In this document: piece after piece, positions 17,954 to 26,626 of the stretch
Position numbering within the stretch: position 1 is the stretch's first letter
Layout of the letters: each line of letters begins with the position of its first letter
Source of the DNA: CAIQPS01 sp963783835
Lineage (GTDB): Bacteria > Actinomycetota > Thermoleophilia > RBG-16-64-13
DNA length: 64,000 nucleotides
NCBI GenBank assembly: GCA_963783835.1
Contig: CAWAOX010000013.1
Location: 248,001 to 312,000, forward strand
Direction of reading: 5' to 3'
Position numbers and translations under genes: made by a program
The notes under the pieces: model-generated
What the model was told of the DNA's origin: nothing
Databases searched by the model: none
What the model saw: the letters and a program-made list of their open reading frames with translations, nothing else

Positions 17954-18748
17954 CTATTCCCCCGTTTGTCCCTCGAAGGCCGCCGGAGGCAGCATCTCGT
18001 CAAGTTTAGTAGATTCTCCCGGATGCAACACCACGATAGGAACGTCAGGCGCATACTCCTTGGCGTGGGTGACGAAATCTCGGGGCGGGTCGACCAGGTA
18101 GTGGCCGTAGAACCGACTTAATCCGAGGGGCAGGAGCGTGCCCCAATGGATGGGAATGGCAAGCCGGGGCTGCAGGATCTGCACGGCTTGAGCGGCCGTC
18201 TCCGGCGACATGTGGTCCTCGGGCAATCGGAGGCCCCATCCCCAGATAGGAAGCAAAGCCACATCCAACCCCTCCCCCAAATCGGCCAGGGAGTCGAAAA
18301 GCCCGGTGTCGCCGGCGAAGTAGATGGTGAGCGAACCGCGGATCATGTACCCGACGGCTCCCGCCATGTGGCCCCACGGATAGCGCTTGCCGGTGTGGTG
18401 AGCCGGCGTGGCGGTGACGGTGACGCCGCCAACCTGGAGCGAGTCTCCCGGCGCGAGCTCCCGCACGTCGCGGAAGCGGTACGGACGGAGAATGGCGCGG
18501 GCCCCGGGGGGCACCAGCAGCGGGACGTCGCGGGGCAGCAGGCGCAAGGACCGAGGGTTCACGTGATCGAGATGCAGGTGAGAGATGAGGACCGCGTCGA
18601 GGCTCCGAGTGACGCCGAGGTCTGGGAGGGGGCCGTGACGCGTGAACAACGGCACCCGCCACCTGAGGACGGGATCGGTCAGCAGACGCACCCCATCCAG
18701 TTCGATGAGAAGAGTCTCATGCCCCAGGTATGAGATGGTCGGTCCCAT
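17954..18748 (-). CDS. MBL-fold metal-dependent hydrolase (UlaG/NAPE-PLD-like)
   Basis: 264 residues. Zinc-site motif SHLHLDHVN, then TPAHHTGKR, FAGDTGLF and a late IPIHWG give a complete metallo-beta-lactamase-fold ligand set. N-terminal YLGHETLLIELDG and LLTDPVL are typical of the lactonase/phosphodiesterase branch that includes UlaG and NAPE-PLD. Substrate not readable. Co-directional with BrkB downstream. Confidence 0.9.
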   Translation of the reverse strand: MGPTISYLGHETLLIELDGVRLLTDPVLRWRVPLFTRHGPLPDLGVTRSLDAVLISHLHLDHVNPRSLRLLPRDVPLLVPPGARAILRPYRFRDVRELAPGDSLQVGGVTVTATPAHHTGKRYPWGHMAGAVGYMIRGSLTIYFAGDTGLFDSLADLGEGLDVALLPIWGWGLRLPEDHMSPETAAQAVQILQPRLAIPIHWGTLLPLGLSRFYGHYLVDPPRDFVTHAKEYAPDVPIVVLHPGESTKLDEMLPPAAFEGQTGE

Positions 18749-18768
18749 TGCGACGAGTCAAGAACGGC

Positions 18769-18798
18769 GCGGAGGCCGGCGTTGCCGCCGGCCTCCGC
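18769..18798 (-). terminator. Strong GC hairpin between small membrane gene and MBL gene
   Basis: 13-base perfect stem GCGGAGGCCGGCG / CGCCGGCCTCCGC with loop TTGC, extendable by two pairs; it follows the minus-strand gene ending at 18831. Confidence 0.65.
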
Positions 18799-18830
18799 GC
18801 GTCAGTCCTATCGTAGCTGCCTCGATCGGC

Positions 18831-19135
18831 TCAGGTCGCCATCCCCGGAACCTTCTTACGGTTGCGCCACACGCCGCCACCGTGGGACGCGATATCGAGC
18901 ATTATCCCGATGACGATCAGGATATAGCCCCAGAAGGACAGGCTGCCCCTGCGGCTGTGCTCCCCCACCACGCGATGGTGTAGAAGAGCGTCGTCCACGG
19001 CGCGAAGATGACGCCGATTATCGGCCAGAAGGCCGTATCGAACACCCTCTGGAAGAACGCGGTGTCGGCGATCCACCAAATGATGAATGCTACACGCGGG
19101 CCCAGGGTGCCCATCAGAGCGATCAAACAACACAT
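18831..19135 (-). CDS. Small membrane protein; interrupted by a 1-base frameshift
   Basis: The first part, MCCLIALMGTLGPRVAFII to LFYTIAWWG, has two to three hydrophobic helices. Adding one base at the C run 18962-18966 continues into GSLSFWGYILIVIGIMLDIAS and WRNRKKVPGMAT, giving ~101 residues with a final helix, as in small actinobacterial proteins that end with a helix and a short basic tail. Unrepaired, it stops at 18917. SD GGGGGAGG eight bases before the ATG. Confidence 0.72.
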
Positions 19136-19170
19136 AACGGCGGCCTCCCCCTCGGATCAGCGCTCGTCGA

Positions 19171-19614
19171 CTAGACCATGGCCTTCCGCTTGAGTTCCTG
19201 GAACTCCGCGTCGGTGATGGCACCGCTATCCTTCAGTGCCTGCGCCTTGGCGATCTCCTCGGCGGCCGAGTAACCGGCGGCCCGGTGTTGACGCGCCGCG
19301 GCTTCTTCCATCAGCTGCTTGTCCTGTTCGGTCATCTTCGGCCGGGCGATCATGTAGGCGAGAAGCCCGATCAGCGGGAGGAAGATCAGGAGGATGATCC
19401 ACATGGCCTTCTTGCCGCCACCCATGTCGTTGCGCCGGAAGATGTCGGCGAAGACGGTGATGAAGATCCAGATGTAGATCATCCAGAAGAAGAATATGGC
19501 CATCGTCCAGAGAACGCTGCCCTGGCCCCACGTGTCGCCGCACCCGGTGAGGGTGAGCAACAGAATGCCCATCAGCAGGAGTAGGACCAACCACCGTTTA
19601 GAGAATTGCTTCAT
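19171..19614 (-). CDS. PLDc_N-type membrane lipoprotein-like protein with SHOCT tail
   Basis: 147 residues. The N-terminal hydrophobic stretch ends in LTLTGCGD, which fits a lipobox, so Cys25 may be lipid-modified. Then two helices with ADIFRRNDMGGGKKAMW and LIGLLAYMIARPKM, the PLDc_N signature, and a SHOCT end (ALKDSGAITDAEFQELKRKAM). No phospholipase catalytic domain. Related to 9776-10123. Lies between the small membrane gene and another SHOCT protein. Confidence 0.85.
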   Translation of the reverse strand: MKQFSKRWLVLLLLMGILLLTLTGCGDTWGQGSVLWTMAIFFFWMIYIWIFITVFADIFRRNDMGGGKKAMWIILLIFLPLIGLLAYMIARPKMTEQDKQLMEEAAARQHRAAGYSAAEEIAKAQALKDSGAITDAEFQELKRKAMV

Positions 19615-19646
19615 AGACCCCTCCGTTTCGTTCCGTTTACGACCGA

Positions 19647-20003
19647 CTACAATCCTAGCAATTTCGCCTTCGCCGCGGCAAACTCCTCGTCAGTGAGGAT
19701 GCCCTGGGCTTTGAGCTCCGCGAGTTTCTGGAGTTCAGCCGTGGTGTCCAAGGCCGCGGGGGCGGCGGGAGCAGCCGCCTGCTGGGCCGCTACGGCCTGC
19801 GCGGCGGCGTTGGCGGCCGCGGCTTCCATGGCGGCCTGCTGCTCCTGCGCCTGATACGCGGCGAGCTCTTGCTGGTCGGCCGACGCTTGCTGCTGACCGG
19901 CGTACTTCTGCTGTTGGTGGTGGCTGACCGCCCCGGCAGTGCCGGCAACAACGGCGGTACCGACGGCCAGACCGACCAAGCTGGGACCCCTGCGTCTTCT
20001 CAT
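19647..20003 (-). CDS. SHOCT-domain protein with Ala/Gln-rich linker
   Basis: 118 residues: basic MRRRRG, a hydrophobic anchor (LVGLAVGTAVVAGTAGAV), a low-complexity Gln/Ala helix region (~30-90), then SHOCT (ELQKLAELKAQGILTDEEFAAAKAKLL). SD AAGGAAGG upstream. Probably a membrane-anchored oligomerising protein; role unknown. Forms a same-strand group with the SHOCT gene downstream and the DUF6325 gene upstream. Confidence 0.85.
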   Translation of the reverse strand: MRRRRGPSLVGLAVGTAVVAGTAGAVSHHQQQKYAGQQQASADQQELAAYQAQEQQAAMEAAAANAAAQAVAAQQAAAPAAPAALDTTAELQKLAELKAQGILTDEEFAAAKAKLLGL

Positions 20004-20022
20004 CTCGTGTGCCTTCCTTTAG

Positions 20023-20466
20023 TTATTCTGCTGGTTTTGCGGCGGCCGCCATGACGGCCTGGACCGCTTCGTACGGGATGTGATCCCAAGCCATGAGCAT
20101 TCCATCCGCGCCCCGAACCGCGTTGGCGAACTTGCGAGCCCACAGGTTCTCCCAGACGAGAACGGCGGCCGAGGAACCAGGCTCAAGGGCTTCGGCGGCA
20201 GCCAGGAGGTCCTCGTCGTTCAGCAGGTCGCCGATCTGCTTCTCAAAAGCGCCGAAGGGGGCGGCTTCGTCATCGGCCAGCTCCTCGAGTTCCACGATAA
20301 GCATGGAGCCATCAGCGTCCTTCTTGACGAAGGCCAAGTCCATCACCCGGATGGTCCCGGCCTTAACGAGGTCCCCAAGCGCAGGGATGATCTCCCCCTT
20401 GAAGTTGTTGCCCGGAAAACCCAGAACGATATACTGGATCGGGCCTAATGATGCTTCCACTGACAT
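20023..20466 (-). CDS. DUF6325/DUF1269-type protein
   Basis: 147 residues, soluble. Begins SLGPIQYIVLGFPGNNFKGEI and contains RVMDLAFVKKDADGSM, acidic LEELADDEAAPFG, and WENLWARKFANAVR. These are features of DUF6325 (related to DUF1269), often found next to SHOCT proteins in Actinomycetota, as here. Function unknown; a stress-related membrane-accessory role is only a guess. SD GGGAGG is unusually close to the ATG. Confidence 0.85.
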   Translation of the reverse strand: MSVEASLGPIQYIVLGFPGNNFKGEIIPALGDLVKAGTIRVMDLAFVKKDADGSMLIVELEELADDEAAPFGAFEKQIGDLLNDEDLLAAAEALEPGSSAAVLVWENLWARKFANAVRGADGMLMAWDHIPYEAVQAVMAAAAKPAE

Positions 20467-20723
20467 ATCCTCCCTCGTCTTTCGTCTGACCGTGACGCTC
20501 CCGCACCCTCTGGGGTCGGACGTGCATGTTGCGTACCCAAAGGAGCGCCGGACGTAACCACTCTACGCAATCCCACTGTAGGAGACTCGACCGCCGAGCG
20601 CAAGACCGCCACCCAAAGTCCAACCATGTTGCACCCGCAGACGCTCGACTGCCGTTTTGATTCGGTTCCCGGGGGTAGTAGGCTATGAGTAGTCTGTGGG
20701 GCTCTGGAGGCGAGGTGGCAGTG

Positions 20724-22184
20724 ATGATCAGCAGGAATCCCGCTCTTTACCAGATCAACGTCCGCACCCGGCTCTCCAGCCTGTCGCGCGAGCTCCATCG
20801 CGCCACCACCCTGGACGACCTGGCCGACGCCGAGCTCGACCTCATCGCAGAAGAGGGCTTCAATCTAGTCTACCTGCTGGGCGTTTGGAGGACGGGAGAG
20901 GCCGGCCGGGCCGTATCCCGCGAAAGCCCCAGCTGGCGCGATGAGTTCCTCCGGGTGCTACCCGACCTCACCGAGGAGGATATCTGCGGGTCGTGCTTCG
21001 CGGTCACAGGCTATGAGGTCGCCCCAGCGCTGGGCGGCGGCGAGGCCCTCGCCCGCCTCCGCGCCCGCCTACACGAGCGGGGCCTGGGACTGATCCTCGA
21101 TTTCGTGCCCAACCACACTGCCCCCGACCACCCCTGGGTCGCCGAACATCCCGACTACTACGTCTCGGGCTCACAAGCGGACCTTGCGCGCCAGCCCCAG
21201 AACTATCTGCGCATGGAAGATGGGTCGGTCCTCGCTTACGGGCGGGACCCTTATTTCGACGGCTGGCCGGACACGCTGCAGCTCGATTACGCAAATCCGG
21301 CGCTGCAGCAGGCGATGCTGGGCGAGTTGGCCCGGGTTGCGGCCCGCTGCGACGGCGTGCGCTGCGACATGGCCATGCTGATCCTGCCCGACGTCTTCGA
21401 GTGGACCTGGGGAAGGACCCCCGAGCCGTTCTGGCCCCTCGCGGTAGCTGGGATCAAGAGCGAGCACCCCGGTTTCTTGTTCATGGCCGAGGTCTACTGG
21501 GGACGGGAGTGGGATCTGCAGCAGCAGGGCTTCGACTACACGTACGACAAGCGGCTATACGACCGTCTGGTGGAAGGCGACGCGCGGAAGGTGCGCGATC
21601 ACTTAGGGGCCGATAGGGATTTCCAACAGCGGTCCGCGCGGTTCCTGGAGAATCACGACGAGCCGAGGGCGGCGGCCACGTTCGGCCCCCACACGCATCG
21701 GGCGGCCGCGGTCATCACCTTCCTGTGCCCGGGGCTGCGGTTCTTCCATGAGGGCCAGTTGGAGGGAGCCAAAGTCCGCCTCCCCATGCACCTCTGCCGC
21801 CGGCCGGACGAACCGGTCGACGAAGGGCTGAGCGGTTTCTATCGGTCGCTTCTCTCGTGTCTTCGCAACCCAGCCGTGCATCGGGGTGAGTGGCAACTCC
21901 TCGATTGCCGCCCGGCCTGGGACGGCAACTGGACCGGCGACTGCTTTGTGGTGCAGGCATGGGAGGATGGCGAAGGCGACCTGCTGGTCGCCGCGGTGAA
22001 CTTCGCGGATCACCAGAGCCAGTGCTATGTGTCCCTGCCCTTCGCCGATCTCGCGGGAAGGCGCTGGGTGTTGAGCGACCTTCTCAGCGAGACGAGCTAC
22101 GAACGCGAGGGGGACATGCTTGCCACGCGCGGGCTGTACCTCGATATGCCCGCGTGGGGCTACCACGTCTTCCGGCTGCTCTAG
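20724..22184 (+). CDS. Alpha-amylase family glycosidase (GH13)
   Basis: 486 residues, no signal peptide. Catalytic TIM-barrel motifs: DFVPNHT (region I), GVRCDMA with nucleophile Asp215, FMAEVYW with acid/base Glu256, and NHDEPR with Asp312; a beta-sheet C-terminal domain follows. Acts on alpha-glucosidic bonds in the cytoplasm. Start 20724 (MISRNPALYQIN) chosen for GGAGGCGAGGTGG upstream and family-typical N-terminus; an in-frame ATG lies at 20685. May act with the GH63-type glucosidase at 10536 in glucan or compatible-solute turnover (inference). Confidence 0.92.
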   Translation: MISRNPALYQINVRTRLSSLSRELHRATTLDDLADAELDLIAEEGFNLVYLLGVWRTGEAGRAVSRESPSWRDEFLRVLPDLTEEDICGSCFAVTGYEVAPALGGGEALARLRARLHERGLGLILDFVPNHTAPDHPWVAEHPDYYVSGSQADLARQPQNYLRMEDGSVLAYGRDPYFDGWPDTLQLDYANPALQQAMLGELARVAARCDGVRCDMAMLILPDVFEWTWGRTPEPFWPLAVAGIKSEHPGFLFMAEVYWGREWDLQQQGFDYTYDKRLYDRLVEGDARKVRDHLGADRDFQQRSARFLENHDEPRAAATFGPHTHRAAAVITFLCPGLRFFHEGQLEGAKVRLPMHLCRRPDEPVDEGLSGFYRSLLSCLRNPAVHRGEWQLLDCRPAWDGNWTGDCFVVQAWEDGEGDLLVAAVNFADHQSQCYVSLPFADLAGRRWVLSDLLSETSYEREGDMLATRGLYLDMPAWGYHVFRLL

Positions 22185-22201
22185 GGGCCGCGCGCCCCTG
22201 C

Positions 22202-22207
22202 TATGCT
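22202..22207 (+). promoter_or_regulatory. -10 box for a leaderless BrkB transcript
   Basis: TATGCT ends 7 bases before ATG 22215, with no SD between; the spacing fits transcription starting at the start codon. Confidence 0.45.
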
Positions 22208-22214
22208 CTGCACC

Positions 22215-23177
22215 ATGAGGCGCCTACTCCGTAGAGTGTTTCGCCCACTCGCTCCGCTCGGCAGCCTGCTGAAGGAAGCCTTCGACGGCGCATGGGCGCA
22301 CAACATCAGCCGGATGGCGGCTTCGATCGCCTACTTCGGCGCCTTCAGCCTGGCCCCCATGATCGTGATCATGACCACGCTCGCTTCGCTCGTGTTCGGC
22401 AAGAGCGCCACCGAGGGCCTGATCGCCGAGAGGCTCACGAGCACGTTCGGGGAAGAGACGGCCAACTTCATCCAGTCGTCCCTGGTCTCCATCTACGAGA
22501 GCGCGGGGCTCACTCTCGCTACCGTCCTCGCCATCCTGGCTTTGGTGTGGGCCGCCACCCGCATCGTTGGATCGGTGCGCGGGTCACTGAACGACGTCTG
22601 GGGGGTGAAGGGGCACGGCGGAGGAGGGGTTCTGGGCTTCCTCTTCGGGAAACTCATCGACGTCGGCATGGTCCTGGCAATCGGTTTCATGTTCCTCGCG
22701 TCGATGTTCGCCAATACAGCCATCAGCGCTCTTACGGGGTACTTTTCGAGCGTGCTCCCCTTGCCCGGCTGGCTGCTGCAGGTGATCGGCATCCTCTTCT
22801 CACTGCTGGTGACCACGATCTTCCTGACCGTGATATTCCGGTGGCTTCCCAATATCAAGGTCCGCATCCTCCACATACTCGTGGGGTCCTCGATCACCGC
22901 CGTCCTCTTCACCATCGGCAACTACGTCATAGGCCGCTACCTGGGGCGTACGAGCCCCGGGTCGGCCTTTGGGGCGGCTGGTTCCCTCGCTGTGATAATG
23001 ATCTGGATCTACTACGTGGCCTACATCATCATCTTCGGAGCGGAGGTCACAAAAGCGTACGCGCAGAGGATCAGCATGAGGCACATGCGGGCCGCTGCGA
23101 CCGAGGCGGCAAGTTCGGCCGGAACATCCTCGGGGCCTGAGGCGATTCCCTCTTCTGAGGAGCTTGCCTCTCCTTGA
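22215..23177 (+). CDS. YihY/BrkB family membrane protein (copy 2)
   Basis: 320 residues, six helices: GAWAHNISRMAASIAYFGAF, then WAATRIVGSVRGSLNDVWGV, and IYYVAYIIIFGAEVTKAYA, the standard BrkB blocks. It diverges from copy 1 (16871-17950) and lacks that protein's long polar N-terminus. ATG 22215 chosen over 22203 because of the -10 box spacing. Stands between GH13 and SRPBCC genes; physiological role unknown. Confidence 0.9.
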   Translation: MRRLLRRVFRPLAPLGSLLKEAFDGAWAHNISRMAASIAYFGAFSLAPMIVIMTTLASLVFGKSATEGLIAERLTSTFGEETANFIQSSLVSIYESAGLTLATVLAILALVWAATRIVGSVRGSLNDVWGVKGHGGGGVLGFLFGKLIDVGMVLAIGFMFLASMFANTAISALTGYFSSVLPLPGWLLQVIGILFSLLVTTIFLTVIFRWLPNIKVRILHILVGSSITAVLFTIGNYVIGRYLGRTSPGSAFGAAGSLAVIMIWIYYVAYIIIFGAEVTKAYAQRISMRHMRAAATEAASSAGTSSGPEAIPSSEELASP

Positions 23178-23246
23178 TTTCCCGCTGAAACAGCCTAAGC
23201 TTTGGGCAGCAAGGCGCACCGCGCACTCGATACGAAGGAGTACGAG

Positions 23247-23750
23247 ATGGCCCGCATCAACGAAAGCATCCTGATCGACTCCACCCCGGAGAAGGTCTAC
23301 GCCTATGTGTCGCATGTGGACAAATGGGCCAACTGGTTCTCGGGTCTGGGAGATATCAAGAGCGTGGACGGCGACGGGTCTCCGGGGACCGTGATCCACC
23401 AAAGCTATTCCTTGATGGGCAAGGACGTGGACGTCATCACCACCATCAAGGAGAACGGGCCCAAGGCGGGGGGCGGCTATCTGTGGAGAAACGAGCGGGG
23501 AGGCGGGATGCCGGGATGGCAAACGCTGAACTTCGACCCGCAGGACGGCAAGACCCTCGTGACCAGCGAGCTCGAATACGAGATGCCGGGAGGCATCTTC
23601 GGCAAGGCCGCCAATCACCTGGGCATCAAGGCTTCCATCGAGCGGTCCCTCCGCCGCACTCTGGAGAACCTCAAGAACCTGTCCGAGGAGGACTGGTTCA
23701 TGGGCCGCAACGAGAAAGAAGAGGAGTGGCCTCGGCCGTGCGATAGCTAA
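23247..23750 (+). CDS. SRPBCC (START-like) family protein
   Basis: 167 residues. INESILIDSTPEKVYAYVSHVDKWANWF is the typical first strand and helix of polyketide-cyclase/SRPBCC folds; C-terminal long helix GIKASIERSLRRTLENLKNL. A hydrophobic-ligand pocket is expected, no ligand can be named. SD GAAGGAG six bases before ATG 23247; the upstream in-frame start lacks an SD. Confidence 0.88.
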   Translation: MARINESILIDSTPEKVYAYVSHVDKWANWFSGLGDIKSVDGDGSPGTVIHQSYSLMGKDVDVITTIKENGPKAGGGYLWRNERGGGMPGWQTLNFDPQDGKTLVTSELEYEMPGGIFGKAANHLGIKASIERSLRRTLENLKNLSEEDWFMGRNEKEEEWPRPCDS

Positions 23751-23757
23751 GGCCTGC

Positions 23758-23763
23758 TATTCT
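23758..23763 (+). promoter_or_regulatory. -10 box for a leaderless MoaE-like transcript
   Basis: TATTCT, then 7 bases, then ATG 23771; no SD is present. Confidence 0.5.
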
Positions 23764-23770
23764 TCGCGGC

Positions 23771-24139
23771 ATGAGCGACGGGCACCCACAGTTCGAAACC
23801 TGGCTGGACGAGATCAAGGCCGGTCCCGAGAGTTCGCGGATCGGGATGTATCTGATGCATAACGGAGTGGTCCGGGGCACGGCGCGAGACGGGACTCCGG
23901 TCAGCGGGATGGACCTCTCGTACGACGCCGAACGGCTGCGGACCATCGTGGCCGAGATCGAAGCGAGACTCGGCGTGGTGGCGGTGAGGGTCTGGGTCAA
24001 TCAGGGACGCCTCGCTGTAGGTGACGACATCATGCGGGTGCTCCTAGCCGGAGATATCCGCGAGAACGTCTTCGGAGCGTTGCAGGAGCTCGTGCGGCTC
24101 GTCAAGACGGAGTGCGTCAAGGAGTGGGAAATAGGCTAG
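23771..24139 (+). CDS. MoaE-like molybdenum cofactor protein
   Basis: 122 residues with MoaE-fold features: HNGVVRGTARDG, SGMDLSYDAERL, VRVWVNQGRLAVGDDIM and AGDIRENVFGALQELV. MoaE is the large subunit of molybdopterin synthase. No MoaD, MoaA or other Moco gene is in the window, and this short divergent branch may have another role, so the functional call is tentative. Confidence 0.82.
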   Translation: MSDGHPQFETWLDEIKAGPESSRIGMYLMHNGVVRGTARDGTPVSGMDLSYDAERLRTIVAEIEARLGVVAVRVWVNQGRLAVGDDIMRVLLAGDIRENVFGALQELVRLVKTECVKEWEIG

Positions 24140-24191
24140 GCGCCCCCCGGGTCCCCGCTGCGGAGCGCCCGCGACGCGATCGGAGGCAAGT

Positions 24192-24581
24192 ATGGAACTG
24201 GACTACACGGTAGCGAGCAGCAAGGGCTTCGACGAGGCTGTCGAAGCGGTGAAGCAGGGGACCGCCGACGCGGGATTCCGGGTGCTCTTCGTGCACGACG
24301 TCGCCGCCACTCTGGCGGAGAAGGGCTTTCAGCGCGAGCGGGTGAGCATCGTAGAGATGTGCAACGCCAAGTACGCCAGCCAGGTGCTGGCCGCCGACGT
24401 GAAGATCGGGCTCATGCTGCCCTGCCCCATCATGGTGTACGCCGAGAAGGGCGAGGTGTTCATCACCACCATGCGGCCAAGCCTGATCGGGGACTTCTTC
24501 CCCAGCGCGGACATCGCGGACGTGGCGCGCCAAGTCGAAGAGGTGCTCATCGGGATCATCGACAGGGCTGCAGCGAACTGA
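24192..24581 (+). CDS. DUF302 family protein
   Basis: 129 residues: DYTVASSKGFDEAVEAVKQ, FRVLFVHDVAATLAEKG, VEMCNAKYASQVL, GLMLPCPIMVY. This is the DUF302 fold with the conserved E-C/CNP-like loop replaced by EMCN. Members are sometimes fused to sulfur-handling or metal proteins; function undefined. AGGCAAGT-type weak SD upstream. Next to a Rieske protein, possibly redox-related. Confidence 0.87.
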   Translation: MELDYTVASSKGFDEAVEAVKQGTADAGFRVLFVHDVAATLAEKGFQRERVSIVEMCNAKYASQVLAADVKIGLMLPCPIMVYAEKGEVFITTMRPSLIGDFFPSADIADVARQVEEVLIGIIDRAAAN

Positions 24582-24686
24582 CGCCCGGCGGGAGCACACA
24601 CAAGAAGCGCCGCGGGCCGCCCCGGCGTGATACCGTCCGGGAGCATGCCTGATAAGAGGTCTTCACCGCGCCAAGGGGGTAGAACA

Positions 24687-25061
24687 GTGAAAGAGTTCAT
24701 CAAGTTGACCACCACCGAAGGCATCGAAGCGGGCGGCATGAAGGGGGCATCGCTCGACGAACACGAGATGCTGGTGGCTCACGCGGGAGACGAGTACTTT
24801 GTCGCGGATGCCCGCTGCCCCCACTTAGGAGGGCACCTCGTCGACGGTACCCTCGAAGGAACGGTCATTTCCTGCCCTCGCCATCATTCCCAGTTCGATC
24901 TCAGGGACGGGCGGGTGGTGCGGTGGACCGATTGGGAAGGGGCGACTCTCGGGATAGCCAAGATACTCAGGCACCCGCGGCCACTGCGCACGTACGCGGT
25001 CTCCATCGAGGGAACCGACGTTCTGGTAGGGCCCGAGAAAGCGCCGCCCACCGAGGCCTGA
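24687..25061 (+). CDS. Rieske [2Fe-2S] ferredoxin-like protein
   Basis: 124 residues. CPHLGGH and CPRHHSQFD give the two Cys and two His ligands (C-x-H ... C-x2-H) of a Rieske cluster; the rest has the small beta fold of NirD/biphenyl-dioxygenase ferredoxins. Electron-transfer role in the cytoplasm. GTG 24687 has AAGGGGG seven bases upstream; ATG 24645, eight bases after a TACCGT box, is an alternative leaderless start adding 14 residues. Confidence 0.9.
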   Translation: MKEFIKLTTTEGIEAGGMKGASLDEHEMLVAHAGDEYFVADARCPHLGGHLVDGTLEGTVISCPRHHSQFDLRDGRVVRWTDWEGATLGIAKILRHPRPLRTYAVSIEGTDVLVGPEKAPPTEA

Positions 25062-25090
25062 ACCGCCTCGCACTATCTGTAGAACAAAGC

Positions 25091-26626
25091 ATGGACGCGA
25101 TCCTGGCCGTCGACGTCGGGACTACCCTCTCGAAACTGCAGTGCTTCCGGGCTGACGGCCGGGCTGTGGGACCCATGCTCTCGACCGGCACCCCAGTCCA
25201 GCCCGACGGTACCGCGGATGCCCTCGGTTTCGTTCGAGCGGTCGAGGGCATCCTCGACCGCCTGTGCGCCGCGGTGCCCGAGGATCCTTCCGGAGCGCCG
25301 ATCGCGGTCCGCGGATGTGCCCTCACTTGTTCCTGGCACGGCCTGGCCGGCCTGGACGCGAGCGGCGAACCGTGCACCCGCGTGTCGACCTGGATGGATG
25401 CGTCCGCCGGCGAGGAGGCCCTCGAGTTGCGCCGGCTGGTGGCAGATGAAACGGCTGTTCACGACAGGACCGGCTGCCGCCTGCATCCCTCGTACATCCC
25501 CGCCCGCCTGCTGCGCCTCCAGCGACGAGAACCGGATGCCTGGAGCCGGGTGGCAAGCTGGGTCTCCATCGGTGAGCTTCTGCAGACCCGGTGGTGCGGC
25601 TCCGGCTCGTCGGCGTCGCTCTCGATGGCCTCGGGCTCTGGGCTGTTCGACAGCCGCCGGGGCTTCTGGGACCCCGAACTCTGTGGCCTGCTGGCCATCG
25701 CGCCCTCTACCCTCCCCCAGGTCTCCGACGAGTGGCGCCGGTTGTCGCCGGCCTATCAGCGGCGCTGGCCGGCTCTGGCCGACGCCTTGTGGACCCCGGC
25801 GTTCGGTGACGGGGCCTGCTCCATCGTAGGGAGCGGCGCCGCCGTCTGCAAAGCCGGGGGAGGGATCGGGCGGGGCATCTTGCCGGCCGGGCTGGGCGCG
25901 CCGGGCGGAGCCGCGGCGCTCAGCCTCGGCACGAGCGCCGCCGTCCGGGTCCTCGTCGAGCGCGAGCGGCGGCTTGCGCAGCCGCTCCGCCCCGCACTCT
26001 TCGCCTACCTCCTCGACGAAACCAGCACAGTGACAGGGGTGTCACGCTCGAACGCTCTCAACCTGGTGCGGTGGGCAGAGCGCACTCTTCGGCTTCCTTC
26101 GACGCCGGGCGGCGAAGATGTGGTGAGCTACCTGGTGCGCGAGCGGATGCCGGGATCGTCCGGTCTGGAAGCCTCCTCGGCCCTGGCCGGGGAACGAAGC
26201 CCCGACTGGCCCGTGGGCGGCCGGGGAGCGGTGGCCGGTCTCTCTCTGGCGTCCGAACCCCTCGACATCGTCCAGGCCCTTGTCGAAGCCGCTGTCGTCG
26301 GCCTCATCCGCGCCGTCGCCGAGCTCGAGACCTGGGCCGGCAGGCTCGATCTGGTCTTATCGGGCGGGGGTGTGCATTCGCCTGGCTGGCAGCAGTTGAT
26401 GGCCGACGGGTTCGGGCGGCCGATCGCCGTCTCCGATGCCGCCGACACCTCACTGAGAGGAGCGGCTCTCCTCTGTCTGCAACGGCTTGGCCTGCTCGAG
26501 AAGGCTGAAGAATGCGCGCCCACCCTCCACGTGGTCGAACCCGATCCCGTCCGGGCCGAAGCGTTCGCCCGGCTGGCGGATCAGGTCGCACCTTGGACGT
26601 CCGACCGGTATATGCTTGGCGCATGA
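25091..26626 (+). CDS. FGGY-family carbohydrate kinase (gluconokinase/xylulokinase type)
   Basis: 511 residues. N-terminal phosphate-loop AILAVDVGTTLSK, sugar-site region CSWHGLAGLD and STWMDASAGEEALEL, C-terminal LSLGTSAAVRV, and ATP-site LVLSGGGVHSPGWQQLMAD with SDAADTSLRGAAL. Phosphorylates a sugar, polyol or aldonate using ATP; GTSNAV-type motif and overall pattern resemble gluconokinase. Its stop overlaps the next ATG by four bases (ATGA). Confidence 0.9.
   Translation: MDAILAVDVGTTLSKLQCFRADGRAVGPMLSTGTPVQPDGTADALGFVRAVEGILDRLCAAVPEDPSGAPIAVRGCALTCSWHGLAGLDASGEPCTRVSTWMDASAGEEALELRRLVADETAVHDRTGCRLHPSYIPARLLRLQRREPDAWSRVASWVSIGELLQTRWCGSGSSASLSMASGSGLFDSRRGFWDPELCGLLAIAPSTLPQVSDEWRRLSPAYQRRWPALADALWTPAFGDGACSIVGSGAAVCKAGGGIGRGILPAGLGAPGGAAALSLGTSAAVRVLVERERRLAQPLRPALFAYLLDETSTVTGVSRSNALNLVRWAERTLRLPSTPGGEDVVSYLVRERMPGSSGLEASSALAGERSPDWPVGGRGAVAGLSLASEPLDIVQALVEAAVVGLIRAVAELETWAGRLDLVLSGGGVHSPGWQQLMADGFGRPIAVSDAADTSLRGAALLCLQRLGLLEKAEECAPTLHVVEPDPVRAEAFARLADQVAPWTSDRYMLGA
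26611..26616 (+). promoter_or_regulatory. -10 box inside the kinase gene end
   Basis: TATGCT, then 6 bases, then ATG 26623; may give an independent leaderless transcript of the methyltransferase. Confidence 0.4.
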
